Of a stretch of 64,000 nucleotides of DNA, positions 50,365-60,154 are shown one piece after another. How positions within the stretch are numbered: the stretch's first letter is position 1; each line of letters opens with the position of its first letter. Source of the DNA: Corynebacterium sp. (lineage in GTDB: Bacteria > Actinomycetota > Actinomycetes > Mycobacteriales > Mycobacteriaceae); NCBI RefSeq assembly GCF_030538285.1, contig NZ_JAUNUG010000002.1, positions 40,410 to 104,409 of the forward strand, in the 5' to 3' direction. The notes below the pieces were generated by a model, which was not told the origin of the DNA, did no database searches, and saw only the letters and a list, made by a program, of their open reading frames with translations. The translations under genes were made by a program, and so were the position numbers.

Positions 50365-52206
50365 ATGAAAACCTGGGGAATCGTGGCAGTCTCCGGACTG
50401 CTCATCGTCGCGGCGCTGGTCACCGGCGTGGATCTGCTCATGATCGCCGCCGCCGTCGTCGCCGGCTGGCGCATCGCGATCTCGGCGGTGCAGGCGCTGC
50501 GGATCCGCGTCATCTCCATCGATCTGCTCGTCGTCGTGGCCGCGGTCGGCGCGCTGTTTATCAACAACTACTGGGAGTCGGCGGCCGTCACCTTCCTCTT
50601 CGCTCTCGGCAAGGCCCTGGAGAAGGCGACGCTCAACCGCACGCGCCGGGCGCTGAGCGAATTGGTCGAGGCCGCCCCCGAGACCGCCACCCTGCTGCGC
50701 GACGGGGAACCGGAGACCGTGGAGATCTGGGAACTGGAACCCGGTGATGTGGTGCTCGTGCGCAACGGGGAGCAAGTGCCGGTCGACGGGCGTGTCGTCG
50801 CCGGTCGCGGCGGAGTCGACGAGGCTACCATCACCGGTGAATCCGTTCCCGCCGAAAAGGCCGAGGGGTCCGAGGTCTTCGCCGGTACGTGGCTGCGCTC
50901 CGGTGTCCTGCGCGTCGAGGCAGTCGGGATCGGCTCCGATTCCACCCTGGCCAAGATCATCCACCGCGTGGAGGACGCCCAGGACGACAAGGCCCGCACG
51001 CAGACCTTCCTGGAGCGCTTCTCCGCCTGGTACACCCCCGGTGTCATGGTCGGTGCGTTGGTGGCCGGGCTGCTCACCCGCGACATCGAACTGGCGCTGA
51101 CGCTGCTGGTCATCGGCTGCCCCGGCGCCCTGGTGATCTCCATCCCGGTGTCCATCGTCGCCGGTATCGGCCGCTCCGCGAAGGACGGCGTGCTCATCAA
51201 GGGCGGCGAGTACCTGGAGACCGCCGCGAAGGTGGACACGGTGGTCGTCGATAAGACGGGCACCTTGACCAACGGCCGCCCGGAGCTCACCGACGTCCGG
51301 GCCTTCGACGGCTGGTCCGAGGAGGAGGTGCTGGTGCTCGCCGCCCGCGCCGAGACCGCATCCGAGCATCCCCTCGCCGACGCGATCATCCGTGGAGCGG
51401 AGTCCCGGGGCCTGGAGGTCCCGCTTATCGACGCCGCCGAGCCCGTCACCGGTCACGGCATCCGGGCGCGTATCGACGGTCGTGACGTCACCGTCGGTAC
51501 CGCGGCCCTGCTGCAGGTGCAACCTGATCCGGCCCCGGTGCTGGAACTCAACGAGTTGGGCCGCACCGCGATGTGGGTGGGTGTGGACGGTGCGGCCGTG
51601 GGCATCGTCGCCGTGGCAGACACCGTGCGCAGCGACGCCGCGGCGGCCGTCGATGAACTGCACCGACGCGGGATCCGGGTGGTCATGGCCACCGGTGACG
51701 CTGAGCGCGTGGCACACAATGTCGCTTCCCAGCTCGGTGTCGATGAGGTCCGGGCGGAACTCATGCCGGAGGACAAACTCGACATCGTCCGTGCACTGCA
51801 GGGTGCGGGGCGGGTGGTCGCCATGGTCGGCGACGGCGTCAACGACACTCCCGCCCTCGCGCAGGCAGATATCGGCGTGGCGATGGGCGCCGCCGGATCG
51901 CCGGCCGCCATCGAGACCGCCGACATCGCGCTCATGGCCGACCGCCTGCCCCGCCTGCCCTACGCCCTCGGCCTGGCCCGTCGCACTGTGCGGACCATGC
52001 GGATCAACATCGCCATCGCCCTGGTGACCGTGGCGGTGCTGCTCGCCGGCGTGCTGGTCGGCGGGGTGACCATGGCGATCGGCATGCTTGTCCATGAGGC
52101 CTCTGTGCTGCTGGTCATCGCCATCGCGATGCTGCTGCTGCGGCCGACGCTCAAGGATGATCACCCGGCGGTGCGGGTGGCACCGCGGGATGGGGTGCGG
52201 GTCTGA
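50365..52206 (+). CDS. P1B-type heavy-metal ATPase with a CPG motif
   Basis: A 613-residue P-type ATPase: short N-terminal membrane part (about 1-90), actuator domain with TGES in ATITGESVPAEKA, transmembrane metal motif IGCPGALVISIP (Cys252-Pro-Gly254), DKTGTLTNG phosphorylation site and GDGVNDTPALAQ hinge. P1B enzymes normally have CPC, SPC, TPC or CPH at that position; CPG implies altered metal specificity. No HMA domain is fused; a separate HMA protein is encoded upstream. ATG 50365 follows AAAGGACAGG. The last 46 bases overlap the convergent epimerase gene. Confidence 0.85.
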   Translation: MKTWGIVAVSGLLIVAALVTGVDLLMIAAAVVAGWRIAISAVQALRIRVISIDLLVVVAAVGALFINNYWESAAVTFLFALGKALEKATLNRTRRALSELVEAAPETATLLRDGEPETVEIWELEPGDVVLVRNGEQVPVDGRVVAGRGGVDEATITGESVPAEKAEGSEVFAGTWLRSGVLRVEAVGIGSDSTLAKIIHRVEDAQDDKARTQTFLERFSAWYTPGVMVGALVAGLLTRDIELALTLLVIGCPGALVISIPVSIVAGIGRSAKDGVLIKGGEYLETAAKVDTVVVDKTGTLTNGRPELTDVRAFDGWSEEEVLVLAARAETASEHPLADAIIRGAESRGLEVPLIDAAEPVTGHGIRARIDGRDVTVGTAALLQVQPDPAPVLELNELGRTAMWVGVDGAAVGIVAVADTVRSDAAAAVDELHRRGIRVVMATGDAERVAHNVASQLGVDEVRAELMPEDKLDIVRALQGAGRVVAMVGDGVNDTPALAQADIGVAMGAAGSPAAIETADIALMADRLPRLPYALGLARRTVRTMRINIAIALVTVAVLLAGVLVGGVTMAIGMLVHEASVLLVIAIAMLLLRPTLKDDHPAVRVAPRDGVRV

Positions 52207-53126
52207 TCCTGCAGGTCAGCGACCATGTCGGTCAGGCTCTCCCGCACCGGGCGCGGCCGGAACAACAGTTCCCGCCGCGCCCGCGTGCTGTCGAAACGGT
52301 TGCCGGAACCGAGCGTGTACAGGGAGTAGCGGGTGAACAGGGGAGGGCGTCCGAAAACCTTCCCGATCCACTCCGCCGGGATGGCACCGGCCCGGGCGAT
52401 CCACGTCGGCAGGATCGTCGGGCGGCGCCGGCCGACCAACTCCGTGACAATCCTGCCGATCTGCCGGAGTGTGACGTAGTCACCGGTGGTGAGGTAGCAG
52501 CCGTCCCCGGTGCGGCAGGCCGTGACGATCGCCGCCGCGACGTCGCGCACGTCGACCATGTCGTAACCGCCGTCGACCACCACGCCGAGCTCACCGCTCA
52601 TGAGCCGGCGTACGAGGTTGGTGAGGTTGGTCGACCCTGGATCTCCCGGCCCCAGCAGGCCGGAGGGGTGGATGATGACGCGCTTGAGATCGTCGGCCGC
52701 CAGCACCAGCGCGGCAGCCTCCGCCTTCGTCTTCGCATACCCGCCCACCACGGTGTCGGGGTCGAAGCTGTCCGCTTCGCGCATGACCACCCCGGTCGGG
52801 GCCTCGGTGAGTGCGTGGACGGAAGAGATGTAGACCAGACGGGCGCCCAGCCGGCGCGCGGCGTCGATGATGTTTGCCGTCCCGCCCACGTTGACGGCGT
52901 GCACCTCTGGGCGAACGATGTCGTCGATAGTGACCACCGCCGCGCAGTGGACGATGACGTCGCAGGGCCCGATCGCCTTCGCCACCTGCGCGGAGTCGCA
53001 CACATCGCAGACCGTCGGGTCCGCCAACGCAGTCACCCGGTCGCCCCGGGCCCGTAGTTGATTGACGACATGGGTGCCGAGGAAACCCCCGGCCCCCGTG
53101 ACCGTGACATGCAGTGGAGTGCCCAT
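52161..53126 (-). CDS. NAD-dependent epimerase/dehydratase family protein
   Basis: A 321-residue extended short-chain dehydrogenase. Nucleotide binding is TVTGAGGFLGTHVVNQL; the catalytic Tyr-Lys pair is in GGYAKTKAEAA, and the catalytic Ser is in VYISSVHAL. Members act on sugar nucleotides, sterols or similar substrates. It converges on the P1B ATPase gene with a 46-base coding overlap, a tight packing worth noting. Confidence 0.8.
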   Translation of the reverse strand: MGTPLHVTVTGAGGFLGTHVVNQLRARGDRVTALADPTVCDVCDSAQVAKAIGPCDVIVHCAAVVTIDDIVRPEVHAVNVGGTANIIDAARRLGARLVYISSVHALTEAPTGVVMREADSFDPDTVVGGYAKTKAEAAALVLAADDLKRVIIHPSGLLGPGDPGSTNLTNLVRRLMSGELGVVVDGGYDMVDVRDVAAAIVTACRTGDGCYLTTGDYVTLRQIGRIVTELVGRRRPTILPTWIARAGAIPAEWIGKVFGRPPLFTRYSLYTLGSGNRFDSTRARRELLFRPRPVRESLTDMVADLQDQTRTPSRGATRTAG

Positions 53127-53159
53127 ACCTCCACAGTACGCGTGCCGGGGAAAGTGTTC

Positions 53160-53579
53160 TCAGTGTCGGACGTCGACCTCCCCGTGGTGCAGGGGCAGGC
53201 CAGCCGCCTCCCAGGCCTCGAAGCCGCCGTCGATGTCAGTCGCCCGGTGCAGTCCCATCTGCCGCAGGTTCCAGGCCGCCAGGGAGGAGGAGTAGCCGTG
53301 CCGGCAGAAAAGGATGATGCGCTGATCGAAGCCCGTGGCTTCGGGGATGCGGTGGCTGAACCCGGGGTCGAGCCGCCAGGGCAGGACCGTGAGGTCCACG
53401 GCGATGGCGCCGGGCACGCCCGCAGCGCAGGCGCGGTGGGTGTCCGTCCGGACGTCGATAAGCAGGGCGCCGGAGCGCTGCTCGGCAAGGGCCTGTGCGG
53501 GGGAGAGCCGGTCGAGGCCGGCGCGGGCGTGCGCAAGCAGGGACATGGAGCCGGTGACAGGCAACCCAGGGGGATACAT
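53160..53579 (-). CDS. Rhodanese-like sulfurtransferase
   Basis: A 139-residue single-domain rhodanese. The catalytic Cys is in ILFCRHGYSSSLAAWNLR; LLIDVRTDTHRACAAGVPGA is the conserved first half. It is divergent from the formate dehydrogenase gene (57 bases between starts). Formate dehydrogenases need sulfuration of the molybdenum cofactor; a role here is only a possibility. The start may instead be ATG 53546. Confidence 0.8.
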   Translation of the reverse strand: MYPPGLPVTGSMSLLAHARAGLDRLSPAQALAEQRSGALLIDVRTDTHRACAAGVPGAIAVDLTVLPWRLDPGFSHRIPEATGFDQRIILFCRHGYSSSLAAWNLRQMGLHRATDIDGGFEAWEAAGLPLHHGEVDVRH

Positions 53580-53636
53580 GCAGACAATTCTATGGCAGCA
53601 CGTTGTGTCGCGTGCGTCACTTGCTAAAGTGGTGAC

Positions 53637-56600
53637 ATGTCCAGAATCAGCCCCCTGAATTGGCCGGTCATCCGGCAGCTGCGGGACGGTGACCCCTTCG
53701 GTCGGGACCGCAACGTGCAGTCGCGGAAGAGCGCTGAGCTCCAGCCCCGTGTCGCAGAGGCAGACCGTGTGGTCAAGAGCGTCTGCCCCTACTGCGCCGT
53801 CGGCTGTGGCCAGCTCGTCTACGTCAAGGACGAGAAGGTCATCCAGATCGAGGGCGACCCGGATTCGCCGATCTCCCGCGGCCGACTGTGCCCGAAGGGA
53901 TCCGCCTCCGAGCAGCTGGTGAACTCCTCCACCCGCGTCACCGAGGTGCTCTACCGCGCCCCGAAGGCGAAGGAGTGGCAGAAGCTCGACCCGGATGAGG
54001 CGATGGACATGATCGCCGACCGCTTCCTCGAGGCCCGCCGCAACGGCTGGCAGGACACCGACCCCCAGGGGCGCCCCGTCAACCGCACGATGGGTATCGC
54101 CGGGCTTGGTGGCGCGACGCTGGACAATGAGGAGAACTACCTCATCAAGAAGCTGTTCACCGCCGCCGGCGCGATTCAGCTCGAGAACCAGGCGCGCATA
54201 TGACACTCCGCCACGGTTCCTAGTCTAGGAACCTCGTTCGGCCGCGGCGGCGCGACCCAGCCGCTGCAGGATATGGCGAATGCGGACTGCATCGTCATCC
54301 AGGGGTCAAACATGGCTGAGGCTCACCCGGTGGGATTCCAGTGGGTGATGGAGGCGAAGAAGCGTGGAGCCAAGCTCATCCACGTCGATCCGCGCTACAC
54401 CCGTACCTCCGCTGTGGCGGACCGTCACATCGGCATCCGTGCCGGCAGTGACGTGGTGCTGCTCGGTGCGCTCATCAGCTATGTCATCGAGAACGATCTG
54501 TGGTTCAAGGACTATGTCCTGCACTACACGAACGCCTCGACGCTCATCCACGAGGACTTCCAGGACACCGAGGACCTCGACGGACTGTTCTCCGGTTTCG
54601 ACCCGGAGACCGGGCAGTACGACAACGACACCTGGGCCTACCAGCGTGCCGACGGCTCCCACCGCAACCCGCAGGGGGAGAGTGACCAACAGGAGGAGGA
54701 GCACCAGCGCGCCGCCTGGGCGCAGTCGACCGGTTCCGGTGGGCAGCCGCTGGACACGTGGCGGTTCAAGAAGGACGAGACACTCCAGGACCCGAACACC
54801 GTGTTCCAGATCCTGCGTCGCCACTACTCCCGATACACCCCGGAGATGGTGGAGGAGACCTGCGGCATCTCCGTCGAGGACTTCCACTACCTCGCCGAGG
54901 CGATCACGCAGAACTCCGGCCGCGAGCGCACGACCTGTTTCGCCTACGCGTTGGGGTGGACCCAGCACACCCTGGGCGCGCAATTCATCCGCACCTCCGC
55001 GATCCTCCAGCTGCTGCTGGGCAACATGGGTCGCCCCGGCGGCGGAATCATGGCCCTGCGCGGTCACGCATCCATCCAGGGCTGCACCGACATCCCGACG
55101 CTGTTCAACCTGCTGCCGGGCTACCTGCCGATGCCGACCGTCGAGGAGCAGTCCTTCGACGACTACCTGTGGACGGTGAGCAACCCGAACCAGGCCGGTT
55201 TCTGGCAGAAGGGTGACGCCTACGCCGTCAGCCTGCTCAAGGCCTACTTCGGCGAGCACGCCACGGAGGACAATGACTGGGGCTTCAACTGGATCCCCAA
55301 GCTCACCGGCGCGCATTCGACGTACCACACCCTGCAGGCCATGCTCCGCGACGAGGTGGAGGGCTACCTGGTCTTCGGCCAGAACCCGGCCGTCGCCCAG
55401 TCGCACGGCCGCCTGCAGCGTCTCGGCCTCTCGCACCTCAAGTGGCTGGTGGTCCGTGATTTCCAGCTCATGGAGACCGCGACGTTCTGGAAGGACTCCC
55501 CGGAGGTGCTCTCCGGTGAGCTGAAGACCGAGGACATCGACACCGAGGTCTTCTACCTGCCCGCCGCCAACCACGTGGAGAAGTCCGGTACGTTCACCCA
55601 GACGCAGCGCATGCTGCAGTGGCGCTTCCAGGCGAAGCTCCCACCGAACGAAGCCACCAGCGAGCTGAAGTTCTTCTACGACCTCGGCGTGCGCATCCGC
55701 GAGAAGATCGCCGATTCCGAGGACCCGCGTGACCTGCCGCTGAAGAACATCACCTGGGACTATCCCGTCGACGAGCACGGCGACCCGGACGCCGAGGCCG
55801 TGCTCCAGGAGATCAACGGCTACCACCTCACCGGTGACAACGCCGGCGAGCTGCTGAGCAACTTCACCGAGATGAAGGCTGATGGCTCGACCTCCGGTGG
55901 TTGCTGGATCTACACCGGTGTCTTCGCTGACGGTGTCAACCACTCGGCGAAGAAGCGCCCGGGATCGGAGCAGAACGAGCTCGCCATGGACTGGGGCTGG
56001 GTGTGGCCGCTCAACCGCCGCATGCTCTACAACCGCGCCTCTGCGGATCCGGATGGAAAGCCTTGGTCGGAGCGCAAGAAGTACGTCTGGTGGGACGAGT
56101 CCCAGCAGAAGTGGGTCGGCGACGACGTCCCCGACTTCCCCGTCGGACTGCGCCCGGACCATGTGCCCTCCCCGGACGATGTCGGCCCGGCCGCCCTGTC
56201 CGGCACGGACGCCTTCATCATGCAGGCGGACGGCAAGGGCTGGCTCTACGTGCCCAAGGGCATGGTCGACGGGCCGCTGCCCACGCACTACGAGCCGCAC
56301 GAGTCCCCGGTGGGCAACGCGCTCTACGGGCAGCAGCAGTCGCCGGCGCGTCTGACGTTCCCGGGTGCGGACAACCTCTCGCGTCCGGCGCCGGGAGAGT
56401 TCGGTTCCGACGTCTACCCGTTCGCGTTCTCCACCTACCGTCTCACCGAGCACTACACCTCCGGTGCGATGACGCGTGCGCTGCCGTTCCTTGCGGAGCT
56501 GCAGCCGGAGCTGTTCTGTGAGGTCTCCCCGGAGCTGGCTGAGCTGCGCGGGCTGGAGAACGGTGGCTGGGCCACACTCATCTCCCCGCGTGGTGTCATC

Positions 56601-56954
56601 GAGGCGCGCGTGCTGGTCACCGACCGTATGCCGGCGATGGTCATCAACGGGCAGGAGTACCACAACATCGGACTGCCGTTCCACTTCGGCAACGGACCTT
56701 ACGCGCCGGTCACCGGTGACGGGCCGAACGATCTGCTGGGCATCACGCTCGACCCGAATGTGGCCATTCAGGCCTCCAAGGTCGGTGCGTGTGACATCCG
56801 GGCGGGCCGTCGTCCGCGTGGAGCGGAACGAGATGATCTCACCCGCCTCTACCAGGTCCGCGCGGGCCTGACGGCGGCGTCGGGCAACACCAGGGTCTCC
56901 GACCCGGAGGAGCTGAGCGAGCTGGAGAAGGAGAACGACAACCGTGAGCACTAA
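53637..56954 (+). CDS. fdh: Selenocysteine formate dehydrogenase, alpha subunit
   Basis: A 1105-residue molybdopterin oxidoreductase. The frame is interrupted only by TGA at 54201-54203, which reads as selenocysteine (residue 189): NQARI-U-HSATVPSLGTSFGRGGAT, the FDH active-site sequence. A [4Fe-4S] site is formed by CPYCAVGCGQ and LCPKG near the N-terminus. Molybdopterin-binding blocks (IQGSNMAEAHPVGFQW and others) follow. No twin-arginine signal peptide is visible, so it probably acts in the cytoplasm. Automated callers would split it into two genes at the UGA. It oxidises formate to CO2. Confidence 0.95.
54201..54233 (+). promoter_or_regulatory. UGA codon with bacterial SECIS hairpin
   Basis: TGA is followed, 11 bases later, by GGTTCCTA (54215-54222), a GTC loop and TAGGAACC (54226-54233): an eight-pair stem with a G-U-containing loop. 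An 11-base spacing to a short stem with GU in the loop is the layout SelB needs to decode UGA as selenocysteine. Confidence 0.85.
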
Positions 56955-57927
56955 CCAGGTGACCGAGTACCCGGCCCACGTCGGTTACGCGCTCGAGGCA
57001 CGGAAGGCCTTCTTCACCGACACCTCCGTATGCATCGGCTGCAAGGCGTGTGAGGTGGCGTGCAAGGAGTGGAACCGCAACCCGGTCGAGGGTTACGAGC
57101 TGTCGGGCAACTCCTACGACAACACCGGTTCCCTCGGCGCGGACACGTGGCGCCACGTCGCGTTCATCGAGCAGGATCACGAGCGCATTGAGCAGGCCCG
57201 CGAATCCGGCCGTCAGCTCACCGGGCTGGGTATGCCGACCATCGGCGATCCCTCCCAGCAGAAGAACGAGCACCCGGACACCCCGGATTTCCGCTGGCTG
57301 ATGTCTTCGGATGTGTGCAAGCACTGCACGAACGCCGGCTGCCTCGACGTGTGCCCGACGGGTGCGTTGTTCCGCACGGAGTTCGGCACGGTCGTCGTGC
57401 AGGATGACGTGTGCAACGGGTGCGGCACGTGTGTCGCAGGCTGTCCCTTCGGCGTCATCGAGCGCCGCGCGGACGGCGGCGTGCAGAAGCGCAACAGCCG
57501 CGAGGGCGAGGACTTCACCGAAGGCGTGCACGCCCCGACCCGCAACGTCGGCGTCGCCCAGAAGTGCACCCTGTGCTACGACCGCCTCAAGGACGGGTTG
57601 GCCCCGGCCTGCCAGAAGGCGTGCCCCACCGAGTCCATCCAGTTCGGTGACCGCGAGGAGATGCTGCGCCGTGCCCATGAGCGCCTGGCCACCCTCCACG
57701 CGCAGGGGCGCACCGAGGCGCGCCTCTACGGTGCCAATGATCTCGACGGTGTCGGCGGCACGGGCTCGATCTTCCTGCTTCTCGACGCCCCCGAGGTCTA
57801 CGGCCTGCCCCCGGATCCCCGGGTGCCCACCGCCGATCTGCCACAGATGGCGAAGACGGCGGCCTTCGCAGCCGCGGGCATGGTGGCGGCCGTCGTCGGT
57901 TCCTTCCTGATCGGAGCGCGTGCATGA
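56944..57927 (+). CDS. Formate dehydrogenase iron-sulfur subunit
   Basis: A 327-residue protein with four [4Fe-4S] cysteine clusters: CIGCKACEVACKEW, CKHCTNAGCLDVCP, CNGCGTCVAGCPFG and CTLCYDRLKDGLAPACQKAC. The C-terminus ends in a hydrophobic helix (AAFAAAGMVAAVVGSFLIGA), which would anchor it to the membrane and to the NrfD subunit. The start GTG lies inside the end of the alpha-subunit gene (overlap 11 bases). It passes electrons from the alpha subunit to the membrane subunit. Confidence 0.9.
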   Translation: MSTNQVTEYPAHVGYALEARKAFFTDTSVCIGCKACEVACKEWNRNPVEGYELSGNSYDNTGSLGADTWRHVAFIEQDHERIEQARESGRQLTGLGMPTIGDPSQQKNEHPDTPDFRWLMSSDVCKHCTNAGCLDVCPTGALFRTEFGTVVVQDDVCNGCGTCVAGCPFGVIERRADGGVQKRNSREGEDFTEGVHAPTRNVGVAQKCTLCYDRLKDGLAPACQKACPTESIQFGDREEMLRRAHERLATLHAQGRTEARLYGANDLDGVGGTGSIFLLLDAPEVYGLPPDPRVPTADLPQMAKTAAFAAAGMVAAVVGSFLIGARA

Positions 57928-59009
57928 GCAACCAGTTCGACAACTACCGCGATCCGGTCGAGCCCCGCCGCCGCGGCGGGGGAGGCAAGAAGAAGCGACG
58001 TCGTTCCGGCGCGGGAGCCCTCGACGGTTCCCGCGAGGAGCGCATGGTCCCGGACATGCAGTTCGAGTCTTACTACGGTAAGCCCGTGGTCAAGGCCCCG
58101 CCGTGGGAGTGGCCGATCGGTGCCTACCTCTTCCTCGGTGGCGTTGCGGGCGGTTCCTCCCTGCTGGGGCTTGGGGCCCAGCTCACCGGGCGGAGGGAGC
58201 TGCGCCGTAACGCCCGGCTGGCCACCATCGCGGCTGCTGGCGCCGGTTCACTGGCGCTCATCGAGGACCTCGGACGCCCGGAGCGCCTGCTCAACATGTT
58301 CCGCGTGTTCAAGCTCTCCTCGCCGATGAACGTCGGTTCGTGGCTGCTCGCCAGCTTCTCGACGGCCGCCGCCGTCGCCGCCGCCGCGGAAGTCGACGAC
58401 CTCAGTGGTCGCCGCCTCCCCCTGCCCGAGGCGATCCGCACCGTCACCCATCAGGCCGCCGCCCCGGCGGCGGGTGCCCTGGCCGCGACCCTCGGTGCGC
58501 CCCTGGCGGTCTACACCGCGGTGCTCTTCGGCGACACGGCCACCCCGGCGTGGAATGCGGCGAAGTACCACCTGCCGTTCCTCTTCGTCAGCTCCGCCTC
58601 GGCCGCTTCCGGTGGCCTGGCGATGATCACCACCCCGGTCGAAGAGGCCGGCCCGGCCCGCGTGCTGGCCGCCACCGGCGCGATCTGCGACGTGGCGGCA
58701 ACCAAGGCGATGCACTCCCAGCTGGACGAAGTTTCCGTGGAGCCGTACCACCACGGCCCGGCCGGCCGGATGCTCACCTGGGCGGAGCGCCTGGTCATCG
58801 CGGGTGGGGTGGGCACGCTGCTCGCCGGCCGTCACCGTGTCGGTGCCGCACTGTCCGGTGCGGCGTTGTTGGCCGGCTCCGCGCTCACCCGTTTCGGTGT
58901 GCTCGAGGCTGGCCTGCACTCGGTGACCGACCCGCGTTATGTCGTCGAGCCGCAGAAGGCGCGCCTCGCTCAGCGGCAGGGCGACGGGAACATCACTACC
59001 GGACGGTGA
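57924..59009 (+). CDS. NrfD/PsrC-type membrane subunit of formate dehydrogenase
   Basis: A 361-residue polytopic membrane protein: basic, disordered N-terminus (residues 1-45), then about eight helices (WPIGAYLFLGGVAGGSSLLG, GSWLLASFSTAAAVAA). It resembles NrfD/PsrC quinol-interacting subunits that replace cytochrome b in some formate dehydrogenases. The ATG overlaps the previous stop (ATGA). Electrons would go to menaquinone. Its end overlaps selD by 14 bases (convergent). Confidence 0.85.
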   Translation: MSNQFDNYRDPVEPRRRGGGGKKKRRRSGAGALDGSREERMVPDMQFESYYGKPVVKAPPWEWPIGAYLFLGGVAGGSSLLGLGAQLTGRRELRRNARLATIAAAGAGSLALIEDLGRPERLLNMFRVFKLSSPMNVGSWLLASFSTAAAVAAAAEVDDLSGRRLPLPEAIRTVTHQAAAPAAGALAATLGAPLAVYTAVLFGDTATPAWNAAKYHLPFLFVSSASAASGGLAMITTPVEEAGPARVLAATGAICDVAATKAMHSQLDEVSVEPYHHGPAGRMLTWAERLVIAGGVGTLLAGRHRVGAALSGAALLAGSALTRFGVLEAGLHSVTDPRYVVEPQKARLAQRQGDGNITTGR

Positions 59010-59988
59010 CCTGACCCGGGTTTCCGGCCGCCGTCTCGCCGATGACCGGGTAGCCCGGGACCTCGCCGATGACGAGCAGGCCGCCGGAGGTCTGCGCGTC
59101 GGCCAGCATGATGAGGTCCTCCTCGCTGACGCCCTCGGCGACCAGGTGCGGGCGCACCCAGTCGAGGTTGCGGCGGGAGCCGCCGGAGATGAAACCGTCG
59201 CGCAGGGCCTCGTCGGCGCCGTCGACATGGGGGACCGCGGTGTGGTCGATGACCGCCGACACACCGGAGGCGCGCATCATCTTGTACAGGTGGCCGAGCA
59301 GGCCGAAGCCGGTGACGTCGGTCGCCGCCTTGACCCCCGCCGCCACCGCCGCGCGGGAGGCGTCCCGGTTGAGGGTGGTCATGGTGTCGATTGCCGCCTG
59401 GAACACCTCACCGGTGGACTTGTGCCGGTTGTTGAGCAGGCCGACGCCGATGGGCTTGGTGAGGGTGATGGGCAGGCCGGCCTGCGCGGCGTCGTTACGC
59501 ATGAGCGTGGCGGGATCGGCGATGCCGGTCGCCGCCATGCCGTACACGGGCTCGGGTCCGTCGATGGAGTGGCCGCCGGTCACCGGGGCGCCGGCCGCGG
59601 TGGCCACCTCCATGCCGCCCCGCAGCACCTCGGTGAGCAGCTCGAGGGGGAGGACCTCCCGAGGCCAGGCGACGAGGTTGATGGCGGTGACGGGGCGCCC
59701 GCCCATGGCGTAGACGTCCGACAGGGCGTTGGCGGCGGCGATGCGCCCCCAGTCGTAGGCGGAGTTGACCACGGGGGTGAAGAAGTCGGCGGTGGAGATG
59801 ACGGCGAGGTCGTCGGCGATGCGCACGGCAGCTGCGTCGTCACCGTCGTCGAGCCCGACGAGGACGTTCGGGTCGGTGACACCGGTGAGACCGCGCACGG
59901 CCTCCTCCAGCTCCCCGGGGGGAATCTTGCAGGCGCAGCCGCCGCCGGCGGCGAAGCTGGTGAGAGAGATGCCGGTATTCGTGTTCAT
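58996..59988 (-). CDS. selD: Selenophosphate synthetase SelD
   Basis: A 330-residue SelD with the N-terminal catalytic loop FAAGGGCACKIPPGEL, where Cys18 occupies the nucleophile position (Sec or Cys in the family) and Lys21 follows. ATP-binding blocks (VGLDDGDDAAAVRI, ATDVTGFGLLGHLYKMM) are present. It makes selenophosphate, the selenium donor for SelA. It is divergent from tRNA-Sec and selA, so selenium supply and use are encoded together. Confidence 0.95.
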   Translation of the reverse strand: MNTNTGISLTSFAAGGGCACKIPPGELEEAVRGLTGVTDPNVLVGLDDGDDAAAVRIADDLAVISTADFFTPVVNSAYDWGRIAAANALSDVYAMGGRPVTAINLVAWPREVLPLELLTEVLRGGMEVATAAGAPVTGGHSIDGPEPVYGMAATGIADPATLMRNDAAQAGLPITLTKPIGVGLLNNRHKSTGEVFQAAIDTMTTLNRDASRAAVAAGVKAATDVTGFGLLGHLYKMMRASGVSAVIDHTAVPHVDGADEALRDGFISGGSRRNLDWVRPHLVAEGVSEEDLIMLADAQTSGGLLVIGEVPGYPVIGETAAGNPGQVTVR

Positions 59989-60034
59989 GCACCCGACTGT
60001 AGCGATACACGTCCCACGCGGTAATCTCGTCGTC

Positions 60035-60129
60035 GGAGGCGTACGTGTCCTGGTGGGCGCCCCGGTCTTCAAAACCGGTGAGGCCGAGTACCTCGGTCTG
60101 GCGAGTTCGATTCTCGTCCGTCTCCGCCA
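60035..60129 (+). tRNA. selC: tRNA-Sec (selC), anticodon TCA
   Basis: A 95-base tRNA-like sequence: acceptor strand GGAGGCG pairs with CGTCTCC followed by G and CCA. The anticodon arm is CCGGT-CTTCAAA-ACCGG with anticodon TCA (60069-60071), which reads UGA. A long variable arm (GAGGCCGAGTACCTCG region) and a T-loop GTTCGATTC are present. It lies between selD and selA, with selA starting 25 bases after it. Confidence 0.9.
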
Positions 60130-60154
60130 GTCGTCTCCTGCGAAAGGACCCGAG

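Noticed and set aside
54201..54203. A nonsense mutation splitting formate dehydrogenase into two genes
   Set aside because: The TGA sits exactly at the active-site Sec position, is followed by a SECIS hairpin, and the full sel gene set is adjacent.
54306..56951. An 881-codon open frame antisense to the formate dehydrogenase gene
   Set aside because: The sense frame has clear Fe-S and molybdopterin motifs. The antisense frame is Arg/Val/Glu-rich without motifs, a normal result of high third-position G+C.
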